A stretch of DNA of 64,000 nucleotides from JAGPCK01 sp041675505 (GCA_041675505.1 JBAYTR010000004.1:62001-126000); one strand, 5' to 3'. Shown: positions 24,342 to 33,434, numbered from the stretch's first letter. Numbers and translations are program-made. Notes: generated by a model from the sequence alone, not told the origin.

Positions 24342-25475
24342 ATGAACACAAAAAATCTTTTCTTCACCAGCCTGCTCATTTTTACATCAGCTGTAAAATT
24401 GATGGCAGCCGGACCTGAAAATCCGAGTATCGCTTTTATTGACATAGACACCAGAAACAGCAGGGTAAGCACTCCCTCCAATCCGGTTACAGCTATGACC
24501 CGTGTGGAGCTTGAAAAACTGAAACGGTTTCAGTTGCTCGATAAATATGATTTGGAGTACCTCACTTCCAAAGACTCCATTAAAATCAACAATTGTTACA
24601 GCCGATTATGCCTTACTGAGCTGGGCAAAAAATTGAAAGTAGAAAAAATGTTTACCGGCTCAGTAGAAGAAATGTCGGACCAGATTATTGTGACCTTTAA
24701 AATACTGGATGTACAAAACGGGCAGTTTGAAAAAGTACAAGTGAATGAATTCCTCAACATTCCTGCTGAAATAAAAAGCATGATTAAAGTAACCATGAAC
24801 GATATGTTCGGGATACAGAACGAAGCCGACTTGGTATCGAAACTTACACGCAAAGATGATTACGACAATGCGGTGAACAACCCGTATGAACTACGTTTGC
24901 GCAGTGATGGTCCGCGGATGGGATTCACCTACTTTACAGGAAACGATGCCGCTGTACTAAAAGCACCCAGTAACACTGGCGGCTTTAATGCACACCCGGT
25001 AATGTTTCAGTTCGGCTACCAGTTTGAGCGGCAATACCTCAATGAAGGGAATTTTCAGGCTTTGTTTGAATTTGTGCCCATGCTCACAGGCTTAGACCAA
25101 GGCTTACTTATTCCCAGCTTCACCTTTATGAACGGGCTGCGCAGCAACAAAAGCGGGTGGGAATTTGCCTTTGGACCAACGGTAGCGTTTGCTAAAAAAG
25201 CAGAAGGCTTTTATGACCGTAACAACAACTGGCACCTGAAAAACGATACTACGGAACAATCACAACCCCGCAATATGGAAACACGTATTGACAGCAGAGG
25301 AGATGTTACCTTACATACTAATTTTGTATTTGCTTTTGGTAAAACATTTAAATCAGGCAAGTTGAATATTCCGGTAAACGGCTACATCATCCCCAGTAAA
25401 AACGGCACCCGAGTTGGAGTATCCTTCGGATTTAATGCCAAAGAAAGGTACACGTTCAACGGCAAAGTAAAATAA
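24342..25475 (+). CDS. Secreted protein with CsgG-like N-terminal domain, unknown function
   Basis: A 377-residue protein with a signal peptide (about 1-22, ending LMAAG). Residues about 28-165 resemble the CsgG/LpoB-type alpha-beta fold: PSIAFIDIDT, TRVELEKLKRFQLLDKYDLEYL, a Cys pair in NCYSRLCLTELGKKL, and VEKMFTGSVEEMSDQIIVTFKILD. Residues about 190-375 are Gly- and aromatic-rich strands, probably an outer-membrane-type beta domain. CsgG-like domains occur in envelope assembly and secretion proteins; the role here is not known. A 217-bp spacer separates it from the divergent HTH gene, so it might be a target of that regulator. Confidence 0.65.
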   Translation: MNTKNLFFTSLLIFTSAVKLMAAGPENPSIAFIDIDTRNSRVSTPSNPVTAMTRVELEKLKRFQLLDKYDLEYLTSKDSIKINNCYSRLCLTELGKKLKVEKMFTGSVEEMSDQIIVTFKILDVQNGQFEKVQVNEFLNIPAEIKSMIKVTMNDMFGIQNEADLVSKLTRKDDYDNAVNNPYELRLRSDGPRMGFTYFTGNDAAVLKAPSNTGGFNAHPVMFQFGYQFERQYLNEGNFQALFEFVPMLTGLDQGLLIPSFTFMNGLRSNKSGWEFAFGPTVAFAKKAEGFYDRNNNWHLKNDTTEQSQPRNMETRIDSRGDVTLHTNFVFAFGKTFKSGKLNIPVNGYIIPSKNGTRVGVSFGFNAKERYTFNGKVK

Positions 25476-25493
25476 CCTTAATACAATACAAAT

Positions 25494-25829
25494 ATGAATT
25501 TATTCATCAACATCACCCGCAACATAAACCGTGGCATTAGTGTGTTCATTTCTTTGTTTTTACTTGTCATGATTTTTGGCGACCCCATAAAACCTAATTT
25601 AGAAGAAGCCGGAGCCATGTTGCTTTTCCCCGGTGGAGTTATACTGGGCTTTCTGTGGGCATGGAAAAATGAGCGCATTGGTAGTTTAATCTCTTTGGTA
25701 AGTCTGGTGCTCTTTTACGTTTACATGTATGTCAGTCGGGAAGGTTTTTCCGGAGGTCCGTATTTTCTGCTCCTCTCCTTTCCTGCTTTAATTTTTCTTG
25801 TTTTATCCTTTGTTTCACCTCAATCTTAA
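25494..25829 (+). CDS. Small integral membrane protein, unknown
   Basis: A 111-residue protein with three to four predicted membrane helices (about 10-27, 38-55, 62-80, 87-106) and a short basic N-terminus. The pattern FPGGVILGFLWAWKNERIG at the second helix and loop resembles small DUF-type membrane proteins of Bacteroidota. No catalytic motif is seen. It starts 18 bp after the CsgG-like gene and ends 7 bp before the CarF-like gene, suggesting one transcript. A link with lipid modification by the next gene is possible but unproven. Confidence 0.65.
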   Translation: MNLFINITRNINRGISVFISLFLLVMIFGDPIKPNLEEAGAMLLFPGGVILGFLWAWKNERIGSLISLVSLVLFYVYMYVSREGFSGGPYFLLLSFPALIFLVLSFVSPQS

Positions 25830-25836
25830 TCCGGCA

Positions 25837-26436
25837 ATGACCCACTATATTCAGCTTATTTTCGAATGTGCACTTACACTATTCGCTATAGATTTTGTAT
25901 CCGGCTTTGTTCACTGGGCTGAGGATACATTCGGTACCGATCAAACTCCCGTGTATGGTAAATGGATTGCCGTACCCAACACCATTCACCATGAACAACC
26001 TGCTGCATTCACTCAAAAAAACTGGTGGCAAAGTTCATGGGATCTTGCTTTATGTTCAGCACTTATTGCTTTGGCTGCGTGGTGGGGCGGTTGGCTTAGC
26101 TGGCACGTTTGGCTATTTTGTGTGCTGGGTGCCAATGCCAATCAATTACATAAATACACTCATGTGCCCCGAGCTAAAATTCCGTTACCTGTTCGTTGGT
26201 TACAAGACTTACGTTTAATTCAATCAGCAAAAGACCATGCGTTACACCACAGCGGAAAGAAAAATACCGCCTACTGTGTGATTACCCCTTACCTGAATAT
26301 GTTGCTGGATAAAATCGGTTTTTGGAGAGGTCTGGAAAAAATTATCGTTCCGTTTGCAGGTGCACCTCGTAGAGAAGACCTGAATACTCAACCAATCACT
26401 TCAACAACTGATTCACCATCGGAACATCATCCGTAA
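25837..26436 (+). CDS. CarF/Kua/TMEM189-family lipid desaturase (putative plasmanylethanolamine desaturase)
   Basis: 199 residues from the ATG at 25837 (an upstream in-frame ATG at 25798 lies inside the previous gene). It has the Kua/CarF histidine pattern: His26 in HWAED, His51-His52 in TIHHEQ, His105 and His109 in HKYTH, and His134, His137 and His138 in DHALHH. That is eight histidines in all, with the conserved C-terminal NMLLDKIGFWRGLE. Family members include TMEM189/CarF, which make the vinyl-ether bond of plasmalogens using O2, and plant FAD4. Two to four membrane helices are predicted. Its substrate here is inferred. It ends in a 41-bp convergent overlap with the phosphodiesterase gene. 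Confidence 0.85.
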   Translation: MTHYIQLIFECALTLFAIDFVSGFVHWAEDTFGTDQTPVYGKWIAVPNTIHHEQPAAFTQKNWWQSSWDLALCSALIALAAWWGGWLSWHVWLFCVLGANANQLHKYTHVPRAKIPLPVRWLQDLRLIQSAKDHALHHSGKKNTAYCVITPYLNMLLDKIGFWRGLEKIIVPFAGAPRREDLNTQPITSTTDSPSEHHP

Positions 26437-27250
26437 GAATGAAGTCGGGAGATTTTTCAATGGCAGATTCGGCATCACTTGTATTCACTACACCAAAGAT
26501 AGAGACCTTTAATCCGGAAGCGTGAGCCGCAGCAACACTCTCATTGGTGCAGGAGTTATTCCCCGTCATAATACCGGTGTAGCTGTTGGTATTAGCAATC
26601 TGAAAACGTTCCGTCACACTTCCGTTTATCATCAGGTTAAATCTGGAGTCCCTTTGTTGCATTAAATCAAAAAAAACATCGAAGTTGGACTCCAGATATA
26701 CTTGTTCATATACCTGAAAACGGTCAATAAGTTGAGTGATACTTTGTACGTAAAGATAAATGTAATCAAGATACTCATCACTTGAACTGATATTGCAGGG
26801 CAGGTCAAGTTTATTATCCAACATGATAAACGGGATAAAATCAAGTGAGGAGCAATACTGGAAAAGTTCTTCTAAGGAAAGCAAATAACTGTCGGAATTT
26901 TTGTATTTGCATGCCCGAAGTTCCTCTGCAGTGTATTGGTAAATGCAACCCGATAAATTGGTTTGCGTTTCGAGGTAATCATCGTGATATAAAAACAGTA
27001 CTCCGTCACGACTCATTTGCACATCCACCTCCACACCTGATGCAGCATAAAGCTCCAACGCCTTCTGCACTGAGGCCATACTGTTTTCAGGAGTAGGGTT
27101 AGCTGCAGTTCTCGGTCCGCATCCTCTGTGCCCTATTACAGCAATTTTGTCCCCGTTCAGGTTATTGATTTCCGGAGTTTCATCACGGCAGGCACTCATC
27201 AACCAAAAGGTTAAACAAAACAAAAGAAACTTGAGTGTTCTAAAAATCAT
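26396..27250 (-). CDS. Glycerophosphodiester phosphodiesterase-like lipoprotein
   Basis: A 284-residue protein with a lipoprotein signal (hydrophobic start ending LMSAC at residues 17-21) and a GDPD-type TIM barrel. The catalytic elements are GHRGCG near residue 40, PENSM, GVEVDVQMSRDGVLFLYHDD (metal-binding Glu/Asp and catalytic His), and a late TDDVPM. Family enzymes split glycerophosphodiesters into an alcohol and glycerol-3-phosphate. As a lipoprotein it should act in the envelope. Its 5' end overlaps the next upstream minus-strand gene by 11 bp. The substrate may differ from that of GlpQ, as the central part is divergent. Confidence 0.82.
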   Translation of the reverse strand: MIFRTLKFLLFCLTFWLMSACRDETPEINNLNGDKIAVIGHRGCGPRTAANPTPENSMASVQKALELYAASGVEVDVQMSRDGVLFLYHDDYLETQTNLSGCIYQYTAEELRACKYKNSDSYLLSLEELFQYCSSLDFIPFIMLDNKLDLPCNISSSDEYLDYIYLYVQSITQLIDRFQVYEQVYLESNFDVFFDLMQQRDSRFNLMINGSVTERFQIANTNSYTGIMTGNNSCTNESVAAAHASGLKVSIFGVVNTSDAESAIEKSPDFILTDDVPMVNQLLK

Positions 27251-27812
27251 ATCCTATCCACAACTTTACCTGCGCTCCGTGTCCGTGCAATTTCAAATCT
27301 CCTGATGAGTAAAAATTGGTTTGTGTTTCAGTATAAGTGCCGTACCCGAATGTGTTAGCAATGGAGAGTCGTTGGGTGCGCCACATCCAGCCGTAGTTCA
27401 GGTATACTTCATGCAGTTGATACAAACCTTTCCTGTCGTCAACGGGCGAGTGCGTTCCATAAAGCAGGTTGCCATAAGAAAGGTCCACCACCATGCGGGT
27501 GTTTTTAATGTTCAGCGGAAATAATTTTCTGAAACTGATTTGCCCACCTGTTCCACCGTAAGTCAGTTTGGCCACATTGATTAAAGGTGCGCGCAATGCA
27601 ACAGCCACTTCATATTCAGGTCGGCAATAAGCATATCCCACGCCTGTCAATATTCCATTAAATGTGTATTGAGAAGTAAGCTCCACCCGGTGTTTCAGGT
27701 TGTTTGCAGAGGAAGTCACCACAGTATCTGCGGATGCTTCGCCTTTAAACACTTCTGCAAATACATGGAGCAGCGAAAAAAGTAAAATAAGGGTGGTGAA
27801 CCAATGTTTCAT
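27240..27812 (-). CDS. Secreted, probably outer-membrane beta-barrel-like protein
   Basis: 190 residues from the ATG at 27812 (MKHWFTTLILLFSLLHVFA, a clear signal peptide); the frame is open to an earlier ATG at 27824. The mature part is made of Gly- and Tyr-rich strands in alternating pattern (RVELTSQYTFNGILTGVGYA, TYGGTGGQISFRK, MVVDLSYGNLLYG) and ends in ...GAQVKLWIGYDF, an aromatic C-terminus as in outer-membrane barrels. Function unknown. It overlaps the phosphodiesterase gene by 11 bp and is probably cotranscribed with it. Confidence 0.6.
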   Translation of the reverse strand: MKHWFTTLILLFSLLHVFAEVFKGEASADTVVTSSANNLKHRVELTSQYTFNGILTGVGYAYCRPEYEVAVALRAPLINVAKLTYGGTGGQISFRKLFPLNIKNTRMVVDLSYGNLLYGTHSPVDDRKGLYQLHEVYLNYGWMWRTQRLSIANTFGYGTYTETQTNFYSSGDLKLHGHGAQVKLWIGYDF

Positions 27813-27908
27813 TTGCGGGTACAATTTAAGTGTAAACCAACACAGTTACTACTAATATGTGATTGCTAATCTGTATCACATGCGCTAATATTGAAAAAAT
27901 AATTATCC

Positions 27909-28979
27909 ATGAAACAACAATTACTTTCTTTATTTGCTATTTCGATTGTTCCGGCAATCTCCTTTGCACAGGTAAGTTTTACAGTAGCCAATGCGCCTGT
28001 AAACAATACCATGTTTACGTACCATGATGCCAATGAGCCCAATCCTCCGTTTGTGTTCAGCAAAAGCGGCACAACTAATACATGGAACTTCACCAATGTT
28101 CCCGCAGTAACCGGTGCCGATGACACATCTTATGTGCGCACGCCTTCGCAGGTAAACGGCAACAGCAACTTCCCGGGAGCAACTCATGTAATGTGGGAAG
28201 TAGGTGACAATTCACAAAAATTTGCAAAGATTGACGCCACCGGAGCTTATCTTATAGGTATGTATGGTGACGTTTTCGGTACAGGTACCGATGTAGCACT
28301 TAAATTTCCTGCTCCCCTTAAAGTATACTCTTTCCCGGTACAATACGGCAGCATCAACAACACCAATCCTGTTATTGAGTACAAAGCCTCCGGTGCATCT
28401 GTAGGGCAACCTGGCATTGATTCACTTTGGTACAAATCAACGCACAATGATTCAAAAGAAATTATTGCTGAAGGAAGCATGGTTGTGCCAATGGGTACCT
28501 TCCCTGCCTTACTGGAAGTTAGCAGAGAAAATGTAATTGACAGCCTTTTTATCAAAACCAGCGCAACAGCCGGACAGTGGGTACTTGCTCCCGGATTTCC
28601 GAAAGTAACACATGATTCTACTTTTTACTGGTACGGCAACCAATACCTGCATCAATATGCCCACGTTATTTACAAAAACGGATTGGTAACAGACGTAAAC
28701 TACATCAAATCTGTTACGGTTAGTCAGGTGAGCAGTACACCGGAAGTTGCAGCCAACGTGGTTTCACTTTATCCTAATCCTGCGCAATCAACCTTACACT
28801 TCAACAACAGCAGTGAAATTGAACAACTCCTTATCCGCGATGTTACCGGTGCCACATTACTCACCCAAACAGGCAACTGTGACGAAATTGATATTCAGCA
28901 ATTGGCTAAAGGCATTTACTTCATTCAGGTGAACCAACACAACAACCGTTCACAAACATTGAAGTTCGTAAAACTGTAA
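27909..28979 (+). CDS. Secreted protein with T9SS type A sorting domain
   Basis: 356 residues: signal peptide (1-20, ending SFAQ), a beta-rich unknown domain (about 25-265), and a C-terminal type A sorting domain (about 280-356: SLYPNPAQSTLHF, a central IRDVTG, and the closing IYFIQVNQHNNRSQTLKFVKL in its core form KGIYFIQVN). Such domains direct export through the type IX secretion system and attachment at the cell surface. The N-terminal domain resembles that of the larger PKD protein at 31557 (both open with Q-V/I-S/T-strand repeats after the signal), so the two may be related. A strong terminator follows. Confidence 0.8.
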   Translation: MKQQLLSLFAISIVPAISFAQVSFTVANAPVNNTMFTYHDANEPNPPFVFSKSGTTNTWNFTNVPAVTGADDTSYVRTPSQVNGNSNFPGATHVMWEVGDNSQKFAKIDATGAYLIGMYGDVFGTGTDVALKFPAPLKVYSFPVQYGSINNTNPVIEYKASGASVGQPGIDSLWYKSTHNDSKEIIAEGSMVVPMGTFPALLEVSRENVIDSLFIKTSATAGQWVLAPGFPKVTHDSTFYWYGNQYLHQYAHVIYKNGLVTDVNYIKSVTVSQVSSTPEVAANVVSLYPNPAQSTLHFNNSSEIEQLLIRDVTGATLLTQTGNCDEIDIQQLAKGIYFIQVNQHNNRSQTLKFVKL

Positions 28980-28997
28980 CCTTTTTTATTTTACCTG

Positions 28998-29025
28998 AAA
29001 GGCCCGCTTTGTCGGGCCTTTTTTT
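28998..29025 (+). terminator. Intrinsic terminator after the T9SS protein gene
   Basis: AAAGGCCCG (28998-29006) pairs perfectly with CGGGCCTTT (29013-29021) over a 6-nt loop and is followed by further T to 29025. It is 19 bp past the stop codon and is a textbook intrinsic terminator. Confidence 0.9.
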
Positions 29026-29148
29026 ATGATTATCAATCATCTATACAACTTTTGCGCATATGTTGAAAAGAAGTGAACTGTTTTGTGCGCTTCTTTATTC
29101 AATTTCGGTAAAGTTCCACACCATTAATTTCACCTTATAAACCTGCGA

Positions 29149-30492
29149 ATGGCGCTAAAGAAAAAAGAGAAAAAAGAAAAGAAGGCTTTTGTTCTCGACA
29201 CCTCCGTAATACTCTACGATCATAACGCTGTAAAAAACTTTGACGAGCATGATGTAGCCATCCCCATTACTGTTTTAGAAGAGCTGGATAATTTTAAAAA
29301 GGGCAACGATATTATCAATTTTGAAGCCCGCGAATTCATCCGCTTTTTAGATAAACTTTCGGGCGAGTATACCCTCAACAATTGGATACCATTGAATGGC
29401 CCTACCAAAGGAAAATTCAGGGTACTGATGAATGAAAAAAGTTTGCAGGATGCAGAAAAAATATTCGGGGAACGAAAGGCCGACCACCGCATCTTAAATG
29501 CAGCTCTGGCGCTTCAGAAAGAAATGCCCGACCGCAAAGTGGTGCTGGTAACCAAAGACGTTAACCTGCGTTTAAAGGCCAAGTCGCTCAGCCTCCCTGC
29601 GGAGGATTATGAAACCGGAAAAATAAAGGACCTCGAAGGGCTTTACACCGGCCGTTCCATTATAGAAGGCGTAAAACCTGAAGTGATTGACACCCTTTAC
29701 CACGAAGGTTTTATTGAATGGAAAAAAGTTTTCAAAAACAAGCCTTTTGCCAATCACTACTACATTCTTAAAAACAGCAAAACTTCTGTACTTTCTTTTT
29801 ACAATCCGATAGAAGACCGACTGGACAAAGTAGAAAAGAAAGGTTGTTACGGAATAAAACCCCGCAATGCAGAACAGGCCTTTGCTTTACATGCTATACT
29901 GAACACCAACATTCCTTTGGTAACTATACAAGGTGTGGCAGGAACAGGTAAAACCCTGCTTGCATTGGCTGCTGCTATGGAGCAGAAAAGTAATTTCAGG
30001 CAGATATACCTCGCTCGCCCTATTGTACCCTTGAGTAATAAAGACATCGGGTATTTGCCGGGTGACGTGAAATCAAAAATAAACCCCTACATGGAACCCC
30101 TGTGGGATAACCTGAAACTGATACAAAATCAGTTTGATGAGAAGGATAAAGAACACCATAAAATTACGGACATGGTGAATCAGGAAAAGTTGGTGGTTAC
30201 ACCACTGGCCTACATTCGCGGACGCAGTTTATCCAACATTATTTTCATAGTAGATGAGGCGCAAAACCTTACTCCGCATGAGGTAAAAACCATTATTACA
30301 CGTGCCGGAGAGAAATCTAAAATTGTATTTACCGGAGATATTTACCAGATTGACACCCCTTACCTGGATTCACAATCAAACGGTTTATCGTACATGATTG
30401 ATAAGGTAAAAAATCATCCGCTTTATGCCCACATTACCTTAGAAAAAGGAGAACGCTCTGAACTGGCTAACTTAGCCAACGAGTTGCTATAA
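29149..30492 (+). CDS. PhoH-family ATPase with N-terminal PIN domain
   Basis: A 447-residue cytoplasmic protein. Residues about 13-145 are a PIN nuclease domain with its acidic residues (FVLDTSVILYDH, VLEELDNFK, RKADHRILNAAL, LVTKDVNLRLKA). Residues about 235-447 are a PhoH ATPase with Walker A at 265-269 (AGTGKT) and Walker B FIVDEAQNLTP. PIN-PhoH proteins are RNA-directed: the ATPase is thought to act as a helicase and PIN as the ribonuclease. A Lys-rich N-terminus (KKKEKKEKK) precedes the PIN domain. It is followed 4 bp later by the cation transporter gene. The family is certain; its RNA targets are unknown. Confidence 0.92.
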   Translation: MALKKKEKKEKKAFVLDTSVILYDHNAVKNFDEHDVAIPITVLEELDNFKKGNDIINFEAREFIRFLDKLSGEYTLNNWIPLNGPTKGKFRVLMNEKSLQDAEKIFGERKADHRILNAALALQKEMPDRKVVLVTKDVNLRLKAKSLSLPAEDYETGKIKDLEGLYTGRSIIEGVKPEVIDTLYHEGFIEWKKVFKNKPFANHYYILKNSKTSVLSFYNPIEDRLDKVEKKGCYGIKPRNAEQAFALHAILNTNIPLVTIQGVAGTGKTLLALAAAMEQKSNFRQIYLARPIVPLSNKDIGYLPGDVKSKINPYMEPLWDNLKLIQNQFDEKDKEHHKITDMVNQEKLVVTPLAYIRGRSLSNIIFIVDEAQNLTPHEVKTIITRAGEKSKIVFTGDIYQIDTPYLDSQSNGLSYMIDKVKNHPLYAHITLEKGERSELANLANELL

Positions 30493-30496
30493 AATT

Positions 30497-31495
30497 TTGA
30501 CCGATACTGACCAAAAGGAATTCCGGCTGCAGTCACGCGCATTAAAATGGGTGGTTGTTACAGGTGTGTTGGTAATGGGCATGAAATTTTTTGCCTATTT
30601 CCTCACTAAATCAGATGCTATTTTCAGTGATGCCTTAGAGTCCATTATCAATGTGGCTGCCGGGGCATTTGCTATTTTCAGTTTGTATTATGCGGCACAA
30701 CCCAAAGATGAAAATCATCCTTACGGGCACGGTAAAATAGAATTTTTCTCAGCCGGATTTGAAGGAGCCATGATTTTGGTGGCAGGTGTTTCCATTATTG
30801 TGAAGGCCATATTTTCACTAATGGCCCAAAAACAATTAGAGCATTTGGGCCCGGGCTTGTTAATTACAGGCGCCTCAGGTATTATCAATTTTGTGATGGG
30901 CAATGTGCTGGTAAAATATGGAAAAAAATTTCGTAGTCTTACTTTGGTGGCTGATGGCAAACACCTGCTCAGCGATACCTATTCCAGCATAGGTCTTTTT
31001 GCAGGCTTAGTACTCATTTACTTTACGGGAATTAACTGGTTAGATGCGGCACTGGCTATCGTTTTCGGAGTGGTGATTATTTTAACCGGTTACAAACTGG
31101 TACGAAAAAGTCTGGCCGGTTTGATGGATGAAGTAGATGAAGAAGTATTGCAGGAAATTGAAACCATTATCAACGAGTACCGGCAGAAGGAATGGATAGA
31201 CATTCACAACTTCAGGATTCTGAAGTACGGCAACTCCTACCACATTGATTGCCACATGACCCTGCCCTGGTATTGGAACCTCGATCGCGCACATCAGGGA
31301 GTGCAATCTTTGGAAGATGTTTTTCGAAAGCAATTTCCCGATAAAGTAGAACTCTTTATTCATGCCGATCCGTGCCTTCCTGTCTCTTGTCACATATGTC
31401 AGATAGAAGAGTGTAAAGAACGAAAACATCCTTTCCGCCAAACTGTGGAATGGAAAATAAACCGACTAATTAAGAACGAAAAGCACCAACTATAA
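30497..31495 (+). CDS. Cation diffusion facilitator (CDF) family metal efflux protein
   Basis: A 332-residue protein with six predicted membrane helices and a C-terminal cytoplasmic domain. CDF motifs are visible: SDAIFSDALESIIN in helix 2, HPYGHGKIEF after it, and HLLSDTYSSIG in helix 5, together giving the metal site. Family members export Zn, Fe, Mn or Co with proton antiport. The C-terminal domain ends in a Cys cluster (C-x4-C-x2-C-x4-C in DPCLPVSCHICQIEEC) not typical of CDF proteins. The start is TTG at 30497, 4 bp after phoH; the next in-frame ATG would cut into helix 1. Confidence 0.9.
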   Translation: MTDTDQKEFRLQSRALKWVVVTGVLVMGMKFFAYFLTKSDAIFSDALESIINVAAGAFAIFSLYYAAQPKDENHPYGHGKIEFFSAGFEGAMILVAGVSIIVKAIFSLMAQKQLEHLGPGLLITGASGIINFVMGNVLVKYGKKFRSLTLVADGKHLLSDTYSSIGLFAGLVLIYFTGINWLDAALAIVFGVVIILTGYKLVRKSLAGLMDEVDEEVLQEIETIINEYRQKEWIDIHNFRILKYGNSYHIDCHMTLPWYWNLDRAHQGVQSLEDVFRKQFPDKVELFIHADPCLPVSCHICQIEECKERKHPFRQTVEWKINRLIKNEKHQL

Positions 31496-31523
31496 TCGGT
31501 AGTGGAGTTTTCATTTATTCCTA

Positions 31524-31531
31524 TAACTTTG
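31524..31531 (+). promoter_or_regulatory. -7 element before the PKD/T9SS gene
   Basis: TAACTTTG matches TAnnTTTG exactly and lies 25 nt before the ATG at 31557. No clear -33 TTTG is seen at the expected distance. Confidence 0.4.
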
Positions 31532-31556
31532 TTTTTACTATATACTCACTTTACAC

Positions 31557-33434
31557 ATGAAAAAAATATGCTTTTTACTGATTGCCACTATGGCCTTCAG
31601 TATTTCAAACGCACAAATAACCATCAGCTCATCAGATATGCCGGTGGCAGGTGACACGGTGCGTTACAGCATTTCCTCGTCTGTGGTTTCATCAGGCCTG
31701 CTTAACCAAACCGGCACCAACCAAACCTGGGATTTCAGTTTTCTTACTCCAACCAATCAGGATATTGCAGCTTTCAAAACACCTGCATCCATCAACATTG
31801 CTTACCTGCTCTCGTTCGGTTCATCCAGCTACGGAAAATATGATGGTGACATGACCATTGGCGTTGTACAAGCAACCGATGTTTACACCTTCTACAAAAA
31901 CAGTTCAGGCTCTTTTGTAGCCGATGGCAGAGGCTTTACAGCAAGTGCGTCTCCGCTTCCGCTGACACAAACCTACACGGGCAAAGACATTATCTATAAA
32001 TTTCCGCTCAATTACGGTAATGCTGATACCAACAGTTACTCTTCATCCGAAGCCAATGCCATAGTTGCTCAGATAGCCTCATCGGGTAGAAGAATCAACA
32101 CCGTTGATGGTTGGGGTAGTATCACCACACCTTACGGAACATTCAACTGCATACGTGTAAAAAGTGTGGTACGGCACACCGACACGCTCAAAACACAATT
32201 TATTAACCTGCCCGTAACCAAAAATTTTACTGAGTACAAATGGCTCGCAGCCGGGCAAAAAATACCGGTTCTGGAAATTGTGGTGACCACAGGCATTGGC
32301 GGTTCTACGGTTATACGTTACCGCGATGTTTACCGTGCTTCTGTATTTGTAAACAAAGCCCGCTTTACTGCATCACGAACAAAAGCCACCGTTACTGATA
32401 CAATAACCTTTACTGACCAAAGTCTAGTTACTCCGGCTGCTCCTACCGCATGGCAATGGACCATTACACCCAATACGTTCCAATACGTTGGTGGCACAAA
32501 TGCCTCTTCACAAAACCCCAAAGTACTCTTTAGCGATACCGGATTTTATTCTGTAAAACTCAGAGCCGCTTATGCAGCAGGTAGTGACGATACCTTGCGC
32601 AGTAATTACATACAAATCGGCTCAACACCGGTAGTTGCTTTCGGAGTTGATAAACAAGTAACCACGCCTTCCATATCTGTCAACTTTACCGATAGCTCAA
32701 CCAATGCACCCACTGCTTGGCTGTGGAGCTTCTCTCCCAATACCATCAGTTACATTGGCGGAACAAGTCAGACTTCACAAAACCCTAAAGTAATTTTTAA
32801 TGATACCGGTTATTACCATGTAACTCTTCGGGCCACGAATGCCTTTGGAAATAAATCGTTGCAAAAAACTTCTTACATTCATGTGGTGAATCAACTTTCT
32901 CCACCACCGGTAGCAGGTTTTAGTGCCGATAACCTGTACCCTACACTTAGCACAGTGGTAAGTTTTACAGACTCTTCCTCAAACAATCCCACATCGTGGT
33001 TGTGGACCTTTGCACCTAACACCGTAAGTTATGTTGGCAGTTCCTCCGCTTCACAAAATCCTAAGGTAGTATTCTCAGCAACCGGTTTCTATTCCGTTAC
33101 CCTTAAAGCTAGCAATGCTTTTGGTTTTGATGAAGAGATACAAACCAATTATATACGGGTAATAGGCACAGGAATAAATACGATAGAAGAAGTATTCCAT
33201 TTCTCTGTATTCCCAAATCCGGCAAAAGCACAAGCCATGATTAGCTGGAGCAGCAGAGGAGAAAATGCAACAGGTCGTTTAACGGATGTAACAGGCAAAA
33301 GCATACAAACCTTCACCATACCGGCACAAAACAACACATACGTTTTGCCTCTATCATCGTTGGCAGCGGGCATATATTTCATTCAATTGCAAACAACGGA
33401 GGGAACATTCACTCAAAAACTAATCATTGAATAA
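31557..33434 (+). CDS. Secreted multi-PKD-domain protein with T9SS type A sorting domain
   Basis: 625 residues: signal peptide (1-19), an N-terminal domain (about 20-255) similar in layout to the protein at 27909, three PKD-like repeats (about 260-352, 355-445, 450-540), and a C-terminal sorting domain (about 548-625: FSVFPNPAKAQAMISW to TFTQKLIIE). Each PKD repeat has the pattern V.FTDSS...PTSWLW.F.PNT..Y and QNPKV.F..TG.YSV.L.A.N. PKD domains serve as spacers or mediate adhesion on the cell surface. It should be exported by T9SS. The ligand is unknown. The Hpt gene follows 3 bp later, though a functional link is unlikely. Confidence 0.87.
   Translation: MKKICFLLIATMAFSISNAQITISSSDMPVAGDTVRYSISSSVVSSGLLNQTGTNQTWDFSFLTPTNQDIAAFKTPASINIAYLLSFGSSSYGKYDGDMTIGVVQATDVYTFYKNSSGSFVADGRGFTASASPLPLTQTYTGKDIIYKFPLNYGNADTNSYSSSEANAIVAQIASSGRRINTVDGWGSITTPYGTFNCIRVKSVVRHTDTLKTQFINLPVTKNFTEYKWLAAGQKIPVLEIVVTTGIGGSTVIRYRDVYRASVFVNKARFTASRTKATVTDTITFTDQSLVTPAAPTAWQWTITPNTFQYVGGTNASSQNPKVLFSDTGFYSVKLRAAYAAGSDDTLRSNYIQIGSTPVVAFGVDKQVTTPSISVNFTDSSTNAPTAWLWSFSPNTISYIGGTSQTSQNPKVIFNDTGYYHVTLRATNAFGNKSLQKTSYIHVVNQLSPPPVAGFSADNLYPTLSTVVSFTDSSSNNPTSWLWTFAPNTVSYVGSSSASQNPKVVFSATGFYSVTLKASNAFGFDEEIQTNYIRVIGTGINTIEEVFHFSVFPNPAKAQAMISWSSRGENATGRLTDVTGKSIQTFTIPAQNNTYVLPLSSLAAGIYFIQLQTTEGTFTQKLIIE

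Noticed and set aside
29067..29096. AAAGAAG/CTTCTTT inverted repeat before phoH
   Set aside because: Low-complexity arms of 7 bp with no promoter element in the right place; likely chance.
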